This document shows, piece by piece, positions 22,447 to 34,150 of a DNA stretch of 64,000 bases. The DNA comes from Theropithecus gelada (lineage: Eukaryota > Chordata > Mammalia > Primates > Cercopithecidae), in the NCBI RefSeq assembly GCF_003255815.1, contig NC_037681.1, positions 86,621,194 to 86,685,193 of the forward strand, read 5' to 3'. Each line of letters starts with the position of its first letter. Position 1 is the stretch's first letter. Below the pieces are notes generated by a model. The model saw only the letters and a program-made list of their open reading frames with translations, did not search any database and had not been told where the DNA came from. The position numbers and the translations under genes are program-made.

Positions 22447-22738
22447 GACTGGGCACAGTGGCTCACACCTGTAATCCCACCACTTTGGGAGGCCGAGGCA
22501 GGCAGATCAGAGGTCAGGAGATTGAGACCATTCTAGCTAACATGGTGTAACCCTGTGTCTACTAAAAATACAAAAAATTAGCCAGGGGTGGTGGCACGTG
22601 CCTGTAGTCCCAGCTACTCAGGAGGCTGAGGCAGGAGAATCGCTTGAACCTGGGAGGTGGAGGTTGCAGTGAGCCAAGATTGCGCCACTGCACTCCAGCC
22701 TGGGTGACAGAGCGAGACTCTGTCTCAAAAAAAAAAAA
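22447..22738 (+). mobile_element. AluS/Y-intermediate (Sc-like) element
   Basis: Full-length Alu from CTGGGCACAGTGGCTC to an A12 tail. The left arm has the Y-like GAGATTGAGACCATTCTAGC, while the right arm keeps the S-type CGCTTGAACCTGGGAGGTGG. Confidence 0.94.
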
Positions 22739-24456
22739 GAAGGAAAGGTACAAAAATGTAACTAAACTGATTGTTTCTGAAAATCATGGCACCTAACACT
22801 TGTTTGCAAGAATTATACTCATTGTGGCCTTGAATATTTTTCATACTCTGACCTACTTAAAGACATCATGCTCCCCAAATTTCCTACTCTACAGTAATAA
22901 AGCTATTATAATAATATGCATTACCTCTATAGACAAATGACATGGCAGGTATAAAATAATATGCATAAAGCATTTACTATTAGATTATTAGAGCAGTAGG
23001 AAAAGTGACTTACATTAACTTGCATTATAGGAGTAAATGAGTGAATAGGGTAAAATACAGTAAAACAAATGGATGGAAAATTGGGAAAGTCACCAAAAGC
23101 CTTGGAAGGCTTATGTGGTATAAAAATAACCACAGATCTTACAGACTAAACAGTAAAATTGCTCAGCTAATTCATATCTTACATTGAGTGACTTAAGTGA
23201 AGATAAGTTGATGGGAATAATTGACAAATGCACACAAAAATTAAGTCAGTACTCAAAACATTACAGAAATAGAAGGAAATTCAGGATTTGCAAAATTAAG
23301 CTAAGTAATTCCAGGAAAACCAACTAAAATGTTCTTGGGCTTGACAATAACACCAATTAGCTCTCACCAAGATTGTAACTCAAATATGATGTGTGATTGA
23401 ATTGTTGGCAAATGTTTGTCAAGTTCCTAATATCTAATGGCTACAGCATCGTGGTTGTGAGAGAATCATCTAGGCAGATGAGCCATGGAATTGTCAACCT
23501 ATTGTCATCTTAACAGAAGGTTACTAAAGCAATCTAAATAACACTTCACTAGAAAGCTGCAGGTTCTGACTTGCAAATAATATAGTCCAAGAGCTCCCAA
23601 TAACGCATGACAGTAATGCAAGATGTTCCCTGCGAACGCCATGTCAGTCAGACATAAAGGTTGATTCATGACATCTGGAAACAGCTGCCTTTTACTGAAA
23701 GACAATGAAATTTCAAATTTCGTTAAATATAGCCTGCTAATATGCTTACCTGCCATCCACAAATCATTGGCAGACATTTGGGGCTGAGATTTCCTCACAT
23801 TGTCAGAAAAATTAGGTCATGAGTAATAAATAGAAAAGATGTTAGAATTTGGACAAGGAGGTAACAACCAGATCCCCAAATAGGTCAAAAACAGCAAAGC
23901 CAATCAAAACCATTTGGGACTGTGAGTCTGGTTATCCAAAAGTGACAGGGTCTGGGAGTACATGTGGATGAACTGAGCTATAACTTGATTCTTGAAAGAC
24001 TGTCTCCATTCAACAACATCAATATATATCACGCAGAAACCTACTATTATATTAGTGTACTCCTGTCTCATCATTGCTAGTTACATATGATGCTTTTTTC
24101 AGAGCTTAAATTTAGGAGTCAGGAATAACAGGAGTCAAATATAGGCCCTTCAATGTGATGTTCCTAAAATACTTTTTTTTTTCCCCACAAAGTCTACTGT
24201 TTGTCATCTTAAACATGGGAGATGCCAATGGTACCAACGTCTTTGGGTTATTATAAGGTTTGAATCAGATTAAAATCAGACAATGTATGTAAAAGGGCTC
24301 TTTTTGCAGATGAAATTCAAAGTGTGGCTGAGTAGAGAAATTTGTACTGTGGTAGATGATTCTAATCCCAAGGTTTGCTTTTAGAAAATCTCTCTACCAT
24401 TTGATGAGTCATCTAATAACAGTTTTGTTTTTTTTTTTCCCCATATAGAGAAGATT
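22739..24456. other. Single-copy stretch
   Basis: About 1.7 kb, AT-rich, with no repeat family or gene recognised. A weak MIR-like tail may lie near 24240-24300. Confidence 0.45.
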
Positions 24457-24469
24457 ATTTGGAGGATTC

Positions 24470-24633
24470 TTTTTTTTTTTTTTTTTTTTGGAAAGTGTCT
24501 TTCTAGCTTTTTTTATTATTATACTTTAAGTTCTAGGGTACATGTGTACAACATGCAGGTTTGTTACATATGTATACATGTGCCATGTTGGTGTGCTGCA
24601 CCTATTAACTTGTCATTTACATTAGGTATATCT
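24470..24633 (-). mobile_element. L1 3' end with apparent 3' transduction
   Basis: On the plus strand: T20 (24470-24489), an 18-base non-L1 segment (24490-24507), a second T-rich run, then the complement of the L1PA 3' end (TATTATACTTTAAGTTCTAG and onward) truncated at about 24633. Flanks ATTTGGAGGATTC (24457-24469) and ATTTAGAGGATCC (24634-24646) form a 13-base target duplication with two mismatches. The segment between the two A-rich runs suggests read-through to a downstream poly-A site before mobilisation. Confidence 0.85.
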
Positions 24634-24654
24634 ATTTAGAGGATCCTTATACCT

Positions 24655-25155
24655 ACCATTCTTGAGGTATCTCCATCCTAATGTAAGTGTACTGGCAATT
24701 ATCTGAAACCTAATCAACTGGCTTTTTGTTTTCCTAGCTGCCACCATAGCAGAGACTGATAGATGCTCATCAAACCCATTTCCTCCTCCTACTGAGCATA
24801 CAGTCAAATACATTTCCCTTTTGTGGCCATGTAACTGTGTTCTAGCCAGAGAAATGTGAGAAGAAGCAGTATGCACTACTTCCAGGCCTGGCCCATAAAA
24901 TCCCCCTATATGCATCTTCCTAGCTCCCTTCTCATTTTGGCTTGATAGAATGACATTGACTTTCACGATCATTTGAAAGCACATGCTGAATATAATAGAA
25001 CCTGAACACAGAAGGAGCCTGGGCCCTTGATTCACTTCTTTGAGGCCAGCCACCCAACCAGGAATGCTAAATTGAACTATTATATGAGTTTAAGGTTTTA
25101 AGCCAGTGAAATTTTGGGATTTGTCTGTTATATCAGCTAAGGTTGCCTGAAGTCA
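24655..25155 (+). mobile_element. MLT1-like LTR (ERVL-MaLR)
   Basis: CACTACTTCCAGGCCTGGCC, GAGCCTGGGCCCTTGATTCAC and the 3' part GTTTTAAGCCAGTGAAATTT, GGATTTGTCTGTTATATCAG resemble MLT1-group LTRs in sense orientation. The 143-codon minus frame at 24622-25053 overlaps it and the adjacent L1 and is taken as chance. Boundaries are approximate. Confidence 0.55.
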
Positions 25156-26516
25156 CGTGGCTACCTAATGAAGATGTTTGGTTTGAAGATCCTGATAAAT
25201 AACACCTCTCTCCTCCTTGCCTGAATTCAGAGCCAATTGAAAGATCAACACTGGAGCCAGTCATATAGAAACCAAATGTCTGGCTTTAACCATTAAAAAT
25301 GCAACCAAATGGGCTTGCTGATGTGCTCTGCCACCACCATGGCCTCTCCATGGTTAATTTTAAAGTATTAGAACCGCCCCCCTCCCCAACCACCGGTTTG
25401 GATTTCTTCATTTGAGAAAGTCATTCCCTTCAATAAGCAGGCTGTTGCTGGGAGAGGAGGTTGTTTGTAGAGTAGTGAGGAAGGGCATATACTTCAGTTT
25501 GCCAGACCAGCTGGATTAATCTTCAGAAATTAGGACGTAGCACGTCCAGGTCAGGCCCTTCACAGCTTGCTATATCTGCACAACCTGGGTATTGATGGAT
25601 TTTGTCATTTTCCTTTGGAGAATTTTCCGTCATAGTTATAATTGATTTGGGTCATCATGCCCATTGGTTGTGTGCAAATTGGCTATTAATAAGGCCCCAA
25701 AGTCAGAATAGGTGATGAGATGTGTCACCCAGTCATGTAATAGAATGCAAATTTAATGTCACTCACACTTCTTAGAGGGTCTGTCAGTTTTAAATTCTCC
25801 AGTTCTTTGTTTTGTTGCCAAATGGAATGAACCATTATTACAGCTTTCAGCTGGGGGAGGTACCTTCAAATTAAAGGTTATCGTCCTAAACTGGTGACTA
25901 TTTCAGAGAGACTTGCATGGTCTTTTATAATTCTGCTTGTAGACTGAATCCATAAAGGAGAAAACTAAATAGCACTGATTTTGGGTTTAAGAGCAGACAT
26001 CAGGACCAATATAACTTCATACGCCATTTGGTGTGCATGGGCAACTTTGAGTTCTCTGCCAGCTCGAAAGCACAATGCTGTAGCTATTAAATGGAATAAG
26101 AAACTTACAGGTGATGTACAGTTGAAGTGGGGTATCAGTAAATACAAGTCAATCCAAACGATAAAATCTAAATAATACTCTAGTCTGATGGCTAGATTGT
26201 AGTCAGGAAATTCAAATCTTTTGAGCTCAGAGGGAAAATGAGGAACTCATCAACATTTGAGATACCAGTGTTTCAGAAGAGCGAGCCTCCCAAAAATAAA
26301 AGAAATTTGAATGAAACATTTATTTATTTTTATTATTAATAACAGGCAAAATATCAAAGCTCTTTATATGAAAGGCATCTTAAATTCTAGAAAAGTCTAT
26401 ATGCTAGTTATTATTCTATTACTTCACTTAAGTTTCATAACGATACAGAGAGGGAGAGAGAGGGTCAAGGAACAAAATGTGGGAACGTATTTCTGTGTGC
26501 CAAATCTCACTGGGTA
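25156..26516. other. Single-copy stretch with candidate conserved block
   Basis: No gene recognised. 25540-25920 is repeat-free and rich in homeodomain-like TAAT/ATTA cores. Confidence 0.45.
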
Positions 26517-26520
26517 TTAC

Positions 26521-27532
26521 TGACACAGGAGTTTCCTTGGTCACTTGTCAACTGGAGACCCCCAGCTGGTGACACCCTTGCCCAGGCCTTGCTCAGGCCT
26601 TGGTTTGCCACAGGAGACTCCCTGTCCACTAGGCCCAATGGGCTGTCCCTGGCCTGCATTCCAGCATGGATCCCGCGGCTGCTGCAACTGTGTACTCAGC
26701 CCCCAGCAAGAGGGGTTGTGTGAGGGAGGGAGTATGGAGTCTGGCTGGCTGTTCCAAGTGCTGGTATAGGAGCAGGCTCTGGTCACAAGCAGTTCTTGTG
26801 ACCAGACCAAGCATGTTGCAAGCCACTCTTGAGGTAGACTCTGGTGTCCAGAAGAGGGGACTGTGGTGGTGCCCAGCAGGAGTGCCCATGACCCTGAAGC
26901 CCCAGAGAGAGTGTTACAGCATGCTAATTAGCTCTTTTAGTCCCGTCATCCACAACCCAACAGAAGGTGGCATGTTAACAGCCCTGCCCTGTGGCAAAGG
27001 GCCATGGTACTATAGCCTTCTCTATATCCACATTTTGGTGGATCCTAAGCTCTTGTCCTGTGTCCAAGAAGAATGAGGGTACACTGACAATTAAAGGGTG
27101 AGGAGGGCAGAGAATAATTTTATTGAGTGAAGAACAGTTCTCAGGGGAAGGACATGAGGGTGGTCCTCTACTCGATGTTGGGTGACTTCTCTCTCAATGT
27201 GGCTGGGTCCAGGGCTTTTACAGGGTTAGAATTGGGAGTGTGTACTGATTGGTTTGTGAGTATGGAAAAAAGGTTAAAACAAGGCACCGCTCAAAGGTGG
27301 GCATGACACTGTAAAAACCAATTAGGGAAGGGTAGGTATATGTAAAACAGGTAAAGGGTGGGGACCAGTCAGAGGAAACTGTGCCAAATCAGAAAAGAGG
27401 TTCTCAATCTGGTCCATGGATTTGACTTGTAGCTTGGTTTTCAGGCTTTAAACTGTCTTAGGCTTGAAGATTGGGTTTCACCAGGGACTTGCTCCTGTCT
27501 GCCTAGGATTTGTCTGCCTCCTGTCACTATCA
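26521..27532 (-). mobile_element. Solitary ERV1-like LTR, about 1 kb
   Basis: A terminal repeat read on the minus strand: it begins TGATAGTGACAGGAGGCAG (27532 downwards) and ends at TGTGTCA (26521). The flanks TTAC (26517-26520) and GTAC (27533-27536) match at three of four bases, compatible with a 4-base gammaretroviral duplication. Inside are CCAATCAG and CCAATTAG-like boxes, a TGTAAAAGCCC TATA-like element near 27215, and AATAAA at 27123-27118, which separate U3, R and U5. There is no internal region. I recognise the class but not the subfamily. The plus-strand frame at 26666-27076 is antisense to it. Confidence 0.65.
27118..27123 (-). terminator. LTR polyadenylation signal AATAAA
   Basis: TTTATT on the plus strand, placed about 90 bases downstream of the TATA-like box in the minus-strand LTR, as expected for the R region. 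Confidence 0.5.
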
Positions 27533-27536
27533 GTAC

Positions 27537-29799
27537 AGGAGAGGCCAAATGGCCCAACACAGGCCTTGAGGTCCCCAAGCAATTCCAGAGATTCCTGGGG
27601 AAAAGGTATGACTCTCTGTGACTAAAAATGGCAAGGATCCTCTGTCCTACAGGCAGGAGAGTAAACGAAAGTCTGCAATTTGTTTTCTACACAGATTGCC
27701 AAATTGAATGCTTATTAAATTCAAGCATTTAGACATTGACCTGTACACATCACTACAAAACTATGGTCTGGATCTGGCAATACAGAAGCAACACTGACCA
27801 TTTTCCCACAATTTTATAGCTGAGTCAGGCTTACAGAAGGTATTCAAATGTTTTCAATTAGCTAAATAAATACTGTTTAAGATGAGCTAAAAATGACAGG
27901 CCATAATGCAATTATGGGAACTCAGAATAGGATGGTGTATAAAACATTGGGTTGATATACTTGGATACAGGAGTACAGTAGCTAATGAGAACTATGCTTG
28001 AAATTGAGAAGTGCATCACTTTTTCTTATTGTTAAAGTGTACAGCTAAAGCTGTATGAGACAGATTTTTAACTGGGATGGTAAATGGATAACAGGGCACT
28101 AGACCATAAAACAATATTTACAATAGCATGAGGCATGGGGAAACTATATGTTGAAACCATATTTACATATTTGGATCAACAGAACACAAGATCTTTTGTT
28201 TATTTATTTTTTAAATGATTAAATCAGTAGATATTATTGCTATTCAATATGTAGAAGTGTCCCAAGAACATATACAAGAAGATAAGAAAAGAAAGATGGA
28301 ACAAACCGAGACAAATTTGAAGATCATAGAAGTAAGGTAACTCATCGCTCTGGCCACCACGCTGACCTCCATGAGCCTTCTGGTCTTGGACACTGATGAG
28401 AAAGTCATGCCATGTTGTCTTTTAACCACAGATAAGAGTCAGCCTCCATACTTTAAAGCCATGCTTCATGCGTTAATTCAAAGGGCTATAATTCCAGACA
28501 TCTGAGACAATTGGGAGACAGGACGCTAAAAAGCGGTTCATGTCCACTTTGTTATAAAGTGGTTCATGAGACCAGCTCAATCTGAAGTATAGAAATATGA
28601 AATAATAATAGAACCCAGAATTTATAGGATGCCTTCACTCCCAAGCATATGAAATGTCTTCATGTGTACTCTATTTGATTTAGGTTAATATTCTCTCTAT
28701 TAGCTAATGTATGGACATGGAATAATTCCCATTTAAGAGAGAGAAGAACGAAGACACAGAGAAATGAGGTGATTTACCCAGCACCTGGGTATCAAAAATA
28801 GAACTAGAATTTTCCATTCACTAGCCACTTACCATAAATGTGGATGGTCCAGATACTAGTGGATTATCTGAGGGGCATCAAAAGCACTGTAAATGGCCCA
28901 GTTTTTGTCTACTTCTTCATGATATTGCAATATCTTTGCCAATATGTGTCTTTTAACTAGAAATTTTCTCAAACCTAGTGAGAAAAACAGGACATTAAAG
29001 AGTTTCTGTGGAAGTCAAGGAAATCATTGGAGTTTTGCGGAAGGGAGGAGAATTTGGCTAATTGCTGCTCTGCCACTTTGGAAATGTTAAAAAATCAGTA
29101 GCAAAGGCTTATTTAAAGCTTAAAGGAAATACAAGCAGGGCAATAAGCCACCTGCCATGGCTGGGGGTACAAGGGCAGTAAATCCAGGAGGTGGTTTTCA
29201 TGTATGGTGTATAATTTGGTCCCTGACAGAGCTTGGATGAGGAATAGTCCTATATAACTATTGATCCACAGAGCTATCAGGGACATCATTTAACTTGATG
29301 GCTTGTGTTGGTCCCTTAGGATGTGGAGTCAGCTTTAACCTGCAAGGGGAAAAAAAATTAAAGGTAAATGAAAAGAATAGAAGGGAAAAACCATGCAGAG
29401 TTTTCCATACCCTCCCTTTTAATAAGATATATTTGCAAGTGAACCCCGTTTTCAGCTGCTGTGATATGTGTTGGCATATTTCATTAATTTACTTATATAA
29501 TTGTATTGAGCAATGCCTATCACTCAATATCCTATTAGACATTTACAAATACATCATCGATACCTAGTCTTTGACAGTGATTGCAGCCTGGGAGACAGAG
29601 GGAAACAGGTCACCCCTGGCCACAATCAGTAGCAATCCCAGGCCAATGTGAGACTCCAAAGGGGGAAAATGGGATGCTGCCACTCAGCAGGAATCAGTTG
29701 CCTGTCAAACATGGAGACGTCTCATTTCATTGAGACCTTGCCATTTCTGGAACTGCAGAAGCTGATGTGTTTCAGGCCATTGATCCAAGCCTGAGAATT
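27537..29799. other. Single-copy stretch with one MIR
   Basis: No gene recognised. MIR at 28590-28835; the rest is AT-rich non-repeat DNA. Confidence 0.5.
28590..28835 (-). repeat. MIR SINE, long copy
   Basis: AATAATAATAGAACCCAGAAT, TAATTCCCATTTAAGAGAG, GACACAGAGAAATGAGGTGA and AGAACTAGAATTTTCC follow antisense MIR over most of its length. Confidence 0.65.
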
Positions 29800-29807
29800 C
29801 TTTAGGT

Positions 29808-30030
29808 AAGAGTGTCCAATCTTTTGGCTTCCCCGAGCCACATTGGAAGAAGAATTGTCTTGGGCCACACATGAAATACACTAACACTAACAGTAGCTGA
29901 TGAGCTAAAAGAAAAACTCACACAAAAAAATCTCATAATGTTTTAAGAAAATTTACAAATTTGTGTTGGGCTGCATTCAAAGCCACCCTGGGCCACATGC
30001 GGCCCATGGGCCATGGGTTGGACAAGCTTG
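29808..30030 (+). mobile_element. hAT (MER30-like) DNA transposon
   Basis: 223-base non-autonomous element. Left end AAGAGTGTCCAATCTTTTGG and right end GGGTTGGACAAGCTTG are inverted copies, and both are followed outwards by the identical 8-base CTTTAGGT (29800-29807 and 30031-30038), the hAT target duplication. The internal GGGCCACACATGAAATACAC and CTCATAATGTTTTAAG match the MER30-type consensus as I recall it. Confidence 0.88.
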
Positions 30031-30038
30031 CTTTAGGT

Positions 30039-30754
30039 TGTCAGGCATATTCCTGAGCCATGAATCTGCCTCCACATCCAGCCTGTCTCTGACCTTCTGC
30101 CTTCTCCTGAACCCTTGCCCTGTCCCACTTTGTATTCGACTTCCCAACCTGTTTCTAAACTCATGACTGGGTTTTCTGTGGGTGGCCTTACTTCATCCTT
30201 TTGGCCTAATTGTCTGGTGCTGCTGCTCCAGTTTGGGCCCTTTCCCCACTTCTTTGACCACAGTTCAGACTGTCCTTCCAGTTATATTGCTTTCAGCTGC
30301 CTTTGGTAAATGTTCCATTTGGTCCTGGCCACATTCCGGAAACAAACTGCAGTGTATGCTTTCAAGGAGACAGTGCCTCCTCTGACTTTACATCCCTCTA
30401 AGGGAATCGAACCACATATAATTTAAAGGCTAAAAGGATAAAACACTAATGCCAATTCGTTGCCAGTGTTTTGTTCATTTCTGTCATTAACTTGAATACT
30501 TTGTATGTAATCAACCCACAGTCATTACTCACTGTTGGTGAGAAATAAGATGCCTGTCTATCATGTCTATTTAACATGTACATCTCCCCAAGACTTAAGG
30601 TCCTACAAGGTCAGGACAGTCTCTGTAAAATTTTATATTTCTTGAAGGTACACCTATAACAGATATTTTGGATTGTTTAATCCAGAGAATTTGTTGAAAT
30701 GAAAAGGTTTATGTCTTGTATCTTTTAAACAGTTAAATCTCTGCTCCTTTAGGT
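30039..30754. other. Single-copy stretch
   Basis: About 0.7 kb, no gene or repeat firmly recognised. Confidence 0.45.
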
Positions 30755-31190
30755 ATCTTGACCCAATGCCTTTTCAATTCTTCATCCACTTCTCTGGCTT
30801 TCCTCAGCATCCTTCTTGCCCTATCCTCAGCCTTCATAGTCTGGTGTGCTTCTGGGTCTGGTCTTGGCAGCCTTTTCAGCCCACATAATTTATCTGATGA
30901 CACCCATATTTATGGATTGAGTCCGTCCTTTACTGCTTTTCTATCAAAATGTCTAATGGGCCTCTCTACTTGATTGTCATTAAAGAATTTCCAATAAAAA
31001 TGCCCAAACCTATATTCATCAACTTCTCCCTCCTAAACCTGGTTACCTGCCTATATCCCTACTCAAATCAAACCCATCTCTCCCTTCCCTCCTTCACCTG
31101 ATATGGTTTCCTACTGGCTTCCTTGGCTTCAATTTGTTCCTCTTATGCTTACTTATGCTTAGAGTGATCATCCCAAAACACCAACAGATT
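30755..31190 (+). repeat. L2 LINE, segment 1
   Basis: Sense L2 ORF2 3' portion: CTGATGACACCCATATTTATG, TTCTCCCTCCTAAACCTGG and AGAGTGATCATCCCAAAAC correspond to known L2 blocks in order. The reading frame is destroyed. Confidence 0.65.
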
Positions 31191-31296
31191 AATTCATTTG
31201 TTCAGTTCATACTGTTAAACACCCACTGTGCACAAGGCACAAAATACACAGTGGTGAATTAAGCAGACTTGATCCCTATCTGCCCTTATGGAGTTC
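31191..31296 (-). repeat. L2 3' tail inserted antisense in L2
   Basis: AATTCATTTGTTCAG, ACACCCACTGTGCACAAGGC, ACAGTGGTGAATTAAGCAG and CTGCCCTTATGGAG read as an antisense L2 3' end. The host L2 stops before it (ACCAACAGATT) and resumes after it (CATGCCACTTTTCTCATTA). Confidence 0.55.
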
Positions 31297-31725
31297 ATGC
31301 CACTTTTCTCATTAAACCCTTTGACGGTTCCCTTAACTACGGAGCCAAAGTCCAACTTTTTACCTGGCCACACAAGACCTTTCAAAAAGTGAACTTTCTC
31401 ATTTCATCTTTAGCCACTACCCATTCACCTTCTGCTCTCCAATTATATAAAGCTACGTGCAGTTTTTCAAACATGTAATATTTCCCCCTCTGTTGACCTT
31501 TTAACTCCTCAAGATCCTGTTCTATTATCTTATTAAATAGAGTGGATTTCCTCTCTCTCTTTTTTTAAATCATTACTGTACCTTGTAATATTTATACTTT
31601 TAGCACTACAAAGCAGAGTTTGTTTATGTTTCTACCTCTCCAACTAAATTGTGACCTACTATGTCTCTTTATTGTTTACTCGGCATTTAGCATAATGTCT
31701 GGGACATAGTAGGAACATTTTATTT
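31297..31725 (+). repeat. L2 LINE, segment 2 to 3' end
   Basis: Continues the host L2 with AAAGTCCAACTTTTTACCTGG, AATTGTGACCTACTATGTCTC and GTCTGGGACATAGTAGGAAC, which is the L2 3'UTR. Confidence 0.65.
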
Positions 31726-32379
31726 TAGAAAAAAAAATCGAAGCTAACTAACTCATGATTGTTCTTCAGAGAACTGCAAGCTTGATCCTAATGAATGAAA
31801 AAAAGTTCTAATTTTTATCTCATAATAATAATAGACATTAAATATCATGTACTTAATTTATCGACTGGATAATATTCATTAAGAGTCAGCAATCTGATGC
31901 TTATGAGACTTGATTTAGAAGTGAATAATGGTTGCCTGTTTTCATCTGAGTCTTTTAACACTATGATTTTCAAGTGTTAAAGATGCCAAACGAGGGTAGT
32001 TAATTAAATAAGCTGTTAATTTGAGACTACATGTGTCAGGATTTTCTAACTTGTTCATAGATGATGGATTTACATAATTTTATCAATAATTTTAACTTCC
32101 TACTCTGTATATCTTGCTGTCCAAGACAATAAAGAAGTAAAAAACAGTAGAAAGTATGGCTGCTGCTTGTAAACTATTTGGAGAAACATGAGAAACCTAG
32201 GTCACAAGTAGATAGCATGATACATGAAATGAGAAATACTATGCTTGAAAGCAAAAGGCAAGTTCTAGTGGGTCATACTGTAGTAGTGGTCCAAGAGACA
32301 CGGGGCTTGGCCGGGAAGGCTTCTTAAAAGTTTTTATTGGGTTCCTGCTGATGGAGCTAGATAGACTAGACATGTTGAC

Positions 32380-32480
32380 AGTGGCATCTGTTTACCTCTG
32401 TATTTTCAGTATCAAGCATAGTTCTCAGTATATAATAGGAGCTCAATGAATGTTGAATGAATTAATGAATTAATTAACAT
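32380..32480 (+). repeat. L2 LINE 3' end
   Basis: CAAGCATAGTTCTCAGTATAT, GGAGCTCAATGAATGTTGAA and tandem TGAATTAA units form an L2 3' terminus. Confidence 0.65.
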
Positions 32481-33278
32481 ATTAGTGGTAAGTCAAGGAC
32501 TAAGCCTTGAATATGAACAAAGTGTGAACATTTAATTTCAACTAGAGATGGCAAGCACATTTCTACTACCTTGGCAACTAATGGTAGTATTTGTCTGTCG
32601 TACTGTGTTTTGGAAGTGTCAGACTACTGTTGGGTTCAGCAGGTAAGAGTTCAATGGTTAAATAGGAAGACATGGGAGGAGAGCATGGAAGCCCTTTTGC
32701 TGGGAATTTCAAACTTCTCTCCAGGCAATGGGATTTCTGATAATGCACAGGGCAATATGAAGAACATGACTTTGAGAAATATCACAGATAAATAGCTGTG
32801 ATATAGATGTATAGAATGGGCTGTGCTGGAGAAAGACTGGAGCCTCTGTGTGACTATGTGATTATGAGTGTATGTGGCTGTGGGTACAAGCAGAAAGGTT
32901 ATTTTCACCTTGATTCCTGTAACACATAATTTTCACATTTCTAAAGCCTGATTTTCTCTATTGGTGATAAGTTTCTAAAGAATGGGCATATTCGTTCCGA
33001 ACAGTTTTTGAATAAAACTTTGTTGTGTTGTTCTCTTCTCATAGAACCTTAGCAGGTGACGTTAGGATCAATCCATCAGGTGGACTGGCCTGGAGTGGAT
33101 TCTCCCAAGAACCTTCTAAAGCTGGGAGCCCCCTTGATGCATATATCCCCCAGAACTGGCAGAAAGTGAATGGTTGTTAGCAGCTATAAACAACAGCCAT
33201 GAGCATATTATTCAGAAGTTATCCATGCATCACTGAGGCCAGAAGTTGTGCTGTGGCAGAAGGAACCTAAATGGTCTG

Positions 33279-33332
33279 ACATATTAGGAAGTATGCACAT
33301 ATTAGGAAGTATGCAGATATTAGGAAGTATGC
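33279..33332. repeat. 18-base tandem repeat, three copies
   Basis: The unit ACATATTAGGAAGTATGC occurs at 33279-33296 and 33297-33314. A third copy with one change (AGATATT...) occupies 33315-33332. Confidence 0.95.
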
Positions 33333-33984
33333 AGAAAGGCATATGGTAAGAATTTACATTTCATTTACAGGGTGGTCCTGCCACAGTGTATGGGCTGTGT
33401 ATAGGCATAGTCACAAAATGTTGTTCAAACAGAAGAGAAATTAAACACAAAGCCTTGTGGGTTTTTTTTGTCTTCCTCCTTATAGCTTTGACTTTGGAAA
33501 CAACTTCTTCCCTTTCTAAATGGAATTGCTGCCAATTACACAGCACCATGGAAATTACCTAGTTAATATCAGAGAAAATTAGGAGCCCATGTGGTTGAAC
33601 ATAGAGAAGAGAGAAAGGCTGTTGCTCCTAGGGACTTGGGTAACTCTCATCTCTAAGATTTAGAGAACTTTGCACATTTAATATTTAGACGAGAAAATCT
33701 ACTGAGGAATGACAGCAGTTCCAGGTCGCAGGACTGGGTTATATTGCTGGTTGATGGTAAAATATTGTGAAACTAAGAACAGTCATCTGAGCATGATAAG
33801 GGAGTATACTGGTGACTTGAGGATGTCTGACTACAGAATATGCACCTCTGATTTGAGAGGGTGGTGAGTTTATGCTTGGGCCATATTACTGTGTAGGCAC
33901 AGAAGGCTAGATAGCACTGAAGCTGCTCATTGTGGATGAATACAATCCTACACATCAGTTTAATTCTCAGGTGACTATAATTGC

Positions 33985-34150
33985 AGCAGAAGTTAGGAGA
34001 TTCAAATTCTAGCTCAGATGGTGCCCTGCTACTAACCTGCTTAGGACAAGTCACTTAACCTCTTAATGCCTCTGTTTCCTTATCTATAAGATGGACAAAA
34101 CATCTGCTCTGCATGTTTTACCTGATTTTTGTAAGGATAAGATGAGCTTT
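33985..34150 (+). repeat. MIR SINE
   Basis: GACAAGTCACTTAACCTCTT, TGCCTCTGTTTCCTTATCTA, TAAGATGGACAAAAC and TTTTTGTAAGGATAAGATGAG follow the sense MIR core. Confidence 0.75.

Noticed and set aside
24622..25053. 143-codon minus ORF
   Set aside because: Overlaps an L1 fragment and an MLT1-like LTR in antisense. No domain seen.
26666..27076. 136-codon plus ORF
   Set aside because: Antisense within the ERV1-like LTR.
28244..28429. 61-codon minus ORF with hydrophobic stretch
   Set aside because: Short, no signal of conservation or context; not supported as a gene.
33279..33332. CRISPR-like direct repeats
   Set aside because: Units are contiguous with no spacers, and the host is a primate.
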